From positions 1-64,000 of the forward strand of contig CANOBK010000004.1 in assembly GCA_947564265.1 (NCBI GenBank): a stretch of DNA of 64,000 nucleotides. Direction: 5' to 3'. Both the position numbers and the translations under genes were made by a program. The notes beneath the pieces are model-generated. The model was not told where the DNA came from and searched no databases. It saw only the letters and a list, made by a program, of their open reading frames with translations. Source of the stretch: an uncultured Caryophanales bacterium. GTDB lineage: Bacteria > Bacillota_I > Bacilli_A > RF39 > UBA660. Within the stretch, counting starts at the first letter, position 1. Each line of letters starts with the position of its first letter. Of the stretch, positions 60,247 through 64,000 are shown in pieces.

Positions 60247-61287
60247 ATGAATGAAAATCCAAATGTAAATGAAAATCAAACTCCAGAAACAGTAACACCA
60301 ACGGTTACTCCAAATGGAGATAATAATCAAACGCAGGCTTCTACGGTTTCTCAAGCTCCTGTAGCAGGTACTCCTACTGTAACATCCGCACCAGTAGGAA
60401 CAGAGACACAACCAACTGCTACTGTAGGTCCCACTACTGCGACAGTAGAACCAGTACCGACATCAGCTAGTGCTACGCCAACACCACAGTCAACAGTGAC
60501 TGGAGAGGCAACAACAGCACAAGGAGGGCAACCTTATGTACCAAGTTCCTCTAGTGTCAATCCAGTATTAAAAGAAACTAGTAAGGTTTCTTTTGGAGAG
60601 AAGCCTCCTGAAACTGAGGTTAAGGTTGAAACGGAAGCACATTCTCCGATGGAAGAACAGAAGGAACCAAAAAAGACTAGAAGTGTGATTCCACTTATTA
60701 TTTTCTTTATTTTCTTATTTGCCTTTGTATTCCTTTTACCAAATATTACAGATTATTTCAAGGAGCAAGAAGGAAAGAAAAAAATTGAAGAGTTCGATCA
60801 AGCTTTAAGAGAAGAGGAAGAAAGACAGAAAAAGGAAGAGGAAGAAGCAAAAAAGCAGCAAGAGAAGGAAGAACAGGAACAACAAAAATATAAGACTATG
60901 ACCTGTGTTTCAGAACCTGTAACAGAAGTCAATACAACAACGATTACAACGAGAGAATTTACTTATGCAGGAGATAAATTAAAAGATGTAAAAATATCTA
61001 TGGATATTCAGTACCTCACTTTGGATGAAAGTTATGAAGCAAAGAAGACTGTATGTGAGAATAAAACAATGGCAGCTGCTACATTAACAGGGTATGATTT
61101 TAGTTGCGCAATCTCTGAATTGGCAATTGAAGAAAGTAGTTCTTATGATTTAAAGGATTTTAAAACACAAACATTAACGAATAGTGATGGAAGCGAAGAA
61201 AAGATAGAAACTGAATATAAATATGATAGTTCTATTAGTACCATAGAACAAACCCTTACAAGTCAGGGATATACTTGTCAAAAGTAA
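60247..61287 (+). CDS. Membrane protein with long Thr/Pro-rich N-terminus, coiled coil and exported Cys domain
   Basis: The 346-residue protein has a Thr/Pro/Val-rich disordered part (residues 1-135), a membrane segment (about 150-170, VIPLIIFFIFLFAFVFLL), a Glu/Lys/Gln coiled coil (about 175-215) and a C-terminal domain. That domain starts YKTMTCVSEPVTEV and ends TLTSQGYTCQK, with two more Cys inside (KKTVCENKT, DFSCAIS). The N-terminus should be inside and the C-domain outside. The C-domain ends resemble those of the 16482 protein. No known family recognised. GGGGATG precedes ATG 60247. Confidence 0.6.
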   Translation: MNENPNVNENQTPETVTPTVTPNGDNNQTQASTVSQAPVAGTPTVTSAPVGTETQPTATVGPTTATVEPVPTSASATPTPQSTVTGEATTAQGGQPYVPSSSSVNPVLKETSKVSFGEKPPETEVKVETEAHSPMEEQKEPKKTRSVIPLIIFFIFLFAFVFLLPNITDYFKEQEGKKKIEEFDQALREEEERQKKEEEEAKKQQEKEEQEQQKYKTMTCVSEPVTEVNTTTITTREFTYAGDKLKDVKISMDIQYLTLDESYEAKKTVCENKTMAAATLTGYDFSCAISELAIEESSSYDLKDFKTQTLTNSDGSEEKIETEYKYDSSISTIEQTLTSQGYTCQK

Positions 61288-61307
61288 AGAGTCGAAAGAC
61301 TCTTTTT
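61286..61307 (+). terminator. Terminator after the 60247 gene
   Basis: AAAGAGTC (61286-61293) pairs with GACTCTTT (61298-61305), with a GAAA tetraloop, followed by TT. The stop codon of the gene overlaps it. Confidence 0.85.
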
Positions 61308-61325
61308 CAAAATTTAAGAAAAAAA

Positions 61326-61721
61326 TGGTATACTAAAGGCATCAAGAGTTTAAGTGAGGAAGAAAGATATTTACTAACCTTAATAGAGCCAAACGTAGAA
61401 GAGGCGAAAAAATTAGGAGAGGGGAATGAAGTGATGGAAGAGTATATCAAAGAGGCGGTCGATGTGATGGATGAGGAAGATTTATTAGAGTCTTATGATA
61501 AAGAACTTGCCTTAAAGCAAGAGTACTTTAAAGAAGGGAAAGAAGAGGGAAATAAGGAAGGATACAATAAGGGAAAGGAAGATGGAATCAAACAAGGAAT
61601 TGAGAAGGGTACTAAAGAAAGTAAAATTGAAATGGCGAAATCTATGCTAAAGGAAAATTTAGAGCCTTCTTTGATTTCTAAGATTACTAACCTTTCTTTA
61701 GAGGAAATCCAAAATTTATAA
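61326..61721 (+). pseudogene. Remnant of an Rpn/PDDEXK-type nuclease-transposase (C-terminal part)
   Basis: About 130 codons match the C-terminal region of Rpn-family (PD-(D/E)XK transposase-like) proteins: YLLTLIEPNVEEAKKLGEGN, a run of EEGNKEGYNKGKEDGIKQGI with Gly-Lys-Glu repeats, and the ending LEPSLISKITNLSLEEIQNL. The N-terminal nuclease domain of about 150-200 residues is absent. The open frame extends 5' only through the preceding terminator (from TTG 61275). A possible start is ATG 61434 after GGAGAGGGG, making a short peptide of 95 residues. I call it a decayed gene; it could survive as a small protein. Confidence 0.6.
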
Positions 61722-61726
61722 AACAC

Positions 61727-61763
61727 AAAAACCATATTCCAAAAGATGAAATGTGGTTTTTAT
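61727..61763 (+). terminator. Terminator after the Rpn remnant
   Basis: AAAACCATAT (61727-61736) pairs with ATGTGGTTTT (61751-61760, one G-U), followed by TAT. Confidence 0.65.
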
Positions 61764-61873
61764 CTGTCAAAAAAAGTATATTAAGGAATATACATTAGAA
61801 AATTTTGGCTCTTTCTCATTTCTTTCTACTAATCTTTTTTGAAATATGATAAGATAGGGATAGAGGTGTGATT

Positions 61874-63307
61874 ATGAAAGAAATACAAGTAAAAGAAATA
61901 ACCAACAGAGATGATGACTTCGCAAAATGGTATACCGATGTTTGTATAAAAGCTGAATTAGTAGATTACTCTTCTGTAAAAGGATGTTTGATTATAAGAC
62001 CTTATGGATATGCTATTTGGGAAAATATCCAAAAGGAACTGGATAAGCGCTTTAAAGAAACTGGACATGAAAATGTTTATATGCCAATGTTCATTTCAGA
62101 ATCCTTATTAAATAAAGAGAAAGATCATGTAGAGGGATTTGCGCCAGAAGTGGCCTGGGTAACACATGGAGGAGAAGAAGAACTTCCAGAACGTTTATGC
62201 GTGCGTCCAACCAGTGAGACCTTATTCTGCGAACATTATGCTAACATTGTAAAGAGTTATCGTGATTTACCAAAACTTTACAATCAATGGTGTAGTGTTG
62301 TCCGCTGGGAAAAAACTACGAGACCTTTTTTAAGAAGTCGTGAATTCTTATGGCAAGAAGGTCATACAGTTCATGCGACGGCAGAAGAAGCAAAAGAAGA
62401 AACTTTAAAAATGTTAAATATATACGCTGATTTTTGTGAAGATATTTTAGCAGTTCCTGTTATCCGTGGGGAAAAAACAGAAAAAGAAAAATTTGCGGGA
62501 GCACAGAATACTTATACAATTGAGGCTTTAATGCATAATGGTGTTGCTCTTCAATCTGGAACTTCTCACTATTTTGGGGATAATTTTTCGAAAGCTTTTA
62601 ATATGACTTTCTTAAATAAAGAAAACAAAAGTCAATTTATGTATCAAACTTCTTGGGGATTATCAACTAGAGTTATTGGGGCTTTAATTATGACTCATGG
62701 GGATGATCATGGATTAGTACTTCCGCCAAATATTGCACCAATTAAAGTAAATATCATTCCAATTGGTAAAAATGATCCTGAAGTAATAGAAAAAAGTTAT
62801 CAAATTGCGAAATCACTTAAGTTAGAAAATATTTCTTGTGAGGTAGATAATCGTGAAAAATCTCCAGGTTATCGATTTGCTGAAAGTGAAATGAGAGGAA
62901 TCCCTGTACGAATTGAGATTGGTCCTAGAGATGTTCAGAACAATACTTGTGTTTTAGTAAGAAGAGATACATTAGAAAAAATAGAAGTAAGTTTAGAAAA
63001 GGTAACAGAATCCATTATTAAACTCTTGGCAGAAATCCAGGAAAATATGTATTTACAAGCAAAATGGCGTAGGGACGAAATGACCAAAACAGTAACAGAT
63101 TTCGAAGAAATGAAGCGTTTAGCAGAAACAGAAAATGGATTCATTCGTGCGACTTGGTGTGGGAAAAGAGAATGTGAGGAAAAGATTAAAGAAGAAACTG
63201 GTATTACTTCTAGATGTATTCCTTTCGATGAAGAATTTCATGGTGGAAAATGTATTTATTGTAAAGAAGATGCAACAAAATTAGTTTATTGGGGAAAACA
63301 ATATTAG
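61874..63307 (+). CDS. proS: Prolyl-tRNA synthetase, eukaryote/archaea-type, no editing insertion
   Basis: The 477-residue class II synthetase charges tRNA-Pro. Motif 1 (YGYAIWENIQKELDKRF), motif 2 (RWEKTTRPFLRSREFLWQEGHT) and motif 3 (TSWGLSTRVIGALIMTHGD) are clear. The anticodon domain and a C-terminal zinc-type domain (CGKRECEEKIKEETGITSRC...GKCIYCKEDA) identify the short, eukaryote-like ProRS, ending in the Tyr typical of that class (WGKQY). It lacks the bacterial INS domain that removes mischarged alanine, so Ala-tRNA-Pro clearance would need a separate protein such as the one at 5.4-6.1 kb. ATG 61874 follows AGAGGTGTGA; the longer GTG at 61868 is too close. Confidence 0.95.
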   Translation: MKEIQVKEITNRDDDFAKWYTDVCIKAELVDYSSVKGCLIIRPYGYAIWENIQKELDKRFKETGHENVYMPMFISESLLNKEKDHVEGFAPEVAWVTHGGEEELPERLCVRPTSETLFCEHYANIVKSYRDLPKLYNQWCSVVRWEKTTRPFLRSREFLWQEGHTVHATAEEAKEETLKMLNIYADFCEDILAVPVIRGEKTEKEKFAGAQNTYTIEALMHNGVALQSGTSHYFGDNFSKAFNMTFLNKENKSQFMYQTSWGLSTRVIGALIMTHGDDHGLVLPPNIAPIKVNIIPIGKNDPEVIEKSYQIAKSLKLENISCEVDNREKSPGYRFAESEMRGIPVRIEIGPRDVQNNTCVLVRRDTLEKIEVSLEKVTESIIKLLAEIQENMYLQAKWRRDEMTKTVTDFEEMKRLAETENGFIRATWCGKRECEEKIKEETGITSRCIPFDEEFHGGKCIYCKEDATKLVYWGKQY

Positions 63308-63331
63308 AGATAAAAAGAATAGGAGGAGTGT

Positions 63332-64000
63332 ATGCCAATTTATAATCAAGAAAAGGATGGAATGGAAAAACGCTCATTCAATAAGAAGATATTATTGGGT
63401 ATTATCTTGTTCATTGTTATTTTGTTAATTATAGGAATTTTCTTTGTTACGAAGAATTCTAAAAAGGAGTCAACAAAAGAGCCTACAGAACAAGAAGAAG
63501 GTAAAAAATCATCACTCGAGTCAATTACAGATTACTATATGCTTATCAGTTCTTTAAATATTACAGGATTACCAACTGATTACTTTGGATACTTTTTTCA
63601 AAGAGATAGTTATGTTCGTTTAGATGTTGACAACTATATTAAAATCTATATGGCAATTCGGAAAATCATGAATGAAGATATCGACAAATATAAAGATACC
63701 ACTAAAACAATTACTATTGACCAGAAAAGTGTAGAACAAGCAGTAGAAGAACTATTTGGTGAAAATACGAAATTAAGTCATGAATCCTTAACTGGTAATT
63801 CTTGTAGTTATTCTGCTTTTCAATATGATAAAGACAAAAAAGCATATATCCAAAAGCCAGGAGAATGTGCTGAAGATCAAACAATGAGTATTTTAATGGA
63901 ACAAGTTGATACAAAGAGTACTGAGCAAACGAAAGAGCTTACAGTCGCCATGGCATTTGTAGATTTTACTTATCACACAGAAAGTAATAGGGTGATTTTT
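63332..64000 (+). CDS. Partial membrane-anchored exported protein, 3' end cut by the window
   Basis: The frame opens at ATG 63332, with AGGAGGAG 4-5 nt upstream, and runs to the window end (223 codons). It has a membrane anchor (about residues 19-41, ILLGIILFIVILLIIGIFFV), a Lys/Glu linker and an outside domain with SCSYSAFQYDKD and PGECAED, two Cys. The domain is of the same general type as the other anchored proteins in the window. Family not recognised. It starts 25 nt after proS and may be co-transcribed. Confidence 0.65.
   Translation, partial: MPIYNQEKDGMEKRSFNKKILLGIILFIVILLIIGIFFVTKNSKKESTKEPTEQEEGKKSSLESITDYYMLISSLNITGLPTDYFGYFFQRDSYVRLDVDNYIKIYMAIRKIMNEDIDKYKDTTKTITIDQKSVEQAVEELFGENTKLSHESLTGNSCSYSAFQYDKDKKAYIQKPGECAEDQTMSILMEQVDTKSTEQTKELTVAMAFVDFTYHTESNRVIF

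Noticed and set aside
61735..61867. T-box or riboswitch upstream of proS
   Set aside because: No T-box core (GGTGG-N-ACCACG type) or aptamer pattern; only a terminator and a short AT-rich gap.

Overview
The window looks like a chromosomal segment of an AT-rich, low-GC Gram-positive bacterium (Bacillota, on the Bacilli/Erysipelotrichia or uncultivated gut 'RF39-like' side). The reasons are T-box leaders, AGGAGG-type ribosome sites, TTGACA-N17-TATAAT promoters, sepF-divIVA-ileS and rpsO-pnp gene groups, and proteins anchored to one membrane. TGA is used as a stop (for example at 29724 and 49606), so this is the standard bacterial code and not the Mycoplasma code. Species and accession cannot be read from the sequence.

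Layout. 1-5.0 kb: a partial surface DUF4832-type protein (minus strand), a thioredoxin-like membrane protein, tRNA-Ile, an ABC exporter and a coiled-coil membrane protein. 5.1-9.4 kb: an Asn-specific T-box leader, a frameshifted YbaK/ProX-type trans-editing gene, asnS, two tRNA-Asn genes, tRNA-Glu, a zinc-ribbon membrane protein and tRNA-Ser. 9.6-13.6 kb: two exported proteins and a HerA-like ATPase. 13.7-22.9 kb: sepF and divIVA, a very large pseudopilin, an HTH+TPR protein, then an Ile-specific T-box driving an unknown gene and ileS (type-2 IleRS with a swapped GIHH signature). 23-30.7 kb: a five-zinc-ribbon PASTA membrane protein, rpsO, an unknown gene, an HD hydrolase, pnp, an ART-like small protein and a degenerate deacetylase. 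30.8-36.5 kb: an XRE-ABC fusion with its permease, and a short-armed smc. 36.5-45.8 kb: an M29 aminopeptidase, a LysR regulator divergent from a DUF2099-like gene, a PMCA-type Ca2+ ATPase, and two related acidic proteins. 45.9-57.6 kb: one long operon for a type IV secretion-like machine. 57.7-64 kb: rhodanese, typA/bipA, tailed membrane proteins, a nuclease/transposase remnant, and eukaryote-type proS.

The most unusual part is the 45.96-57.61 kb operon. It holds a VirB2/TrbC-like protein with a duplicated cysteine module, a VirB6/TrbL-like channel, PrgI (VirB3-like), a VirB4 split into two overlapping genes, a membrane-anchored SpoIID + M15 peptidase fusion, a lipoprotein with a second membrane anchor, and a VirD4 coupling ATPase with a Met/Gly/Pro-rich tail and repeated LKMDFPLPKK motifs. 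It has one promoter and one terminator. I see no relaxase, integrase or attachment repeats, and the neighbours are ordinary chromosomal genes. It may therefore be a resident export or DNA-exchange machine rather than a mobile element.

Translation fidelity is a second theme. The eukaryote-type ProRS at 61.9 kb lacks an editing insertion, and the only trans-editing candidate in the window (5.4 kb) carries an apparent one-base frameshift inside an Asn T-box operon. IleRS carries the altered HIGH motif that I recall being linked to strong mupirocin resistance. A third theme is an exported proteome rich in cysteines.
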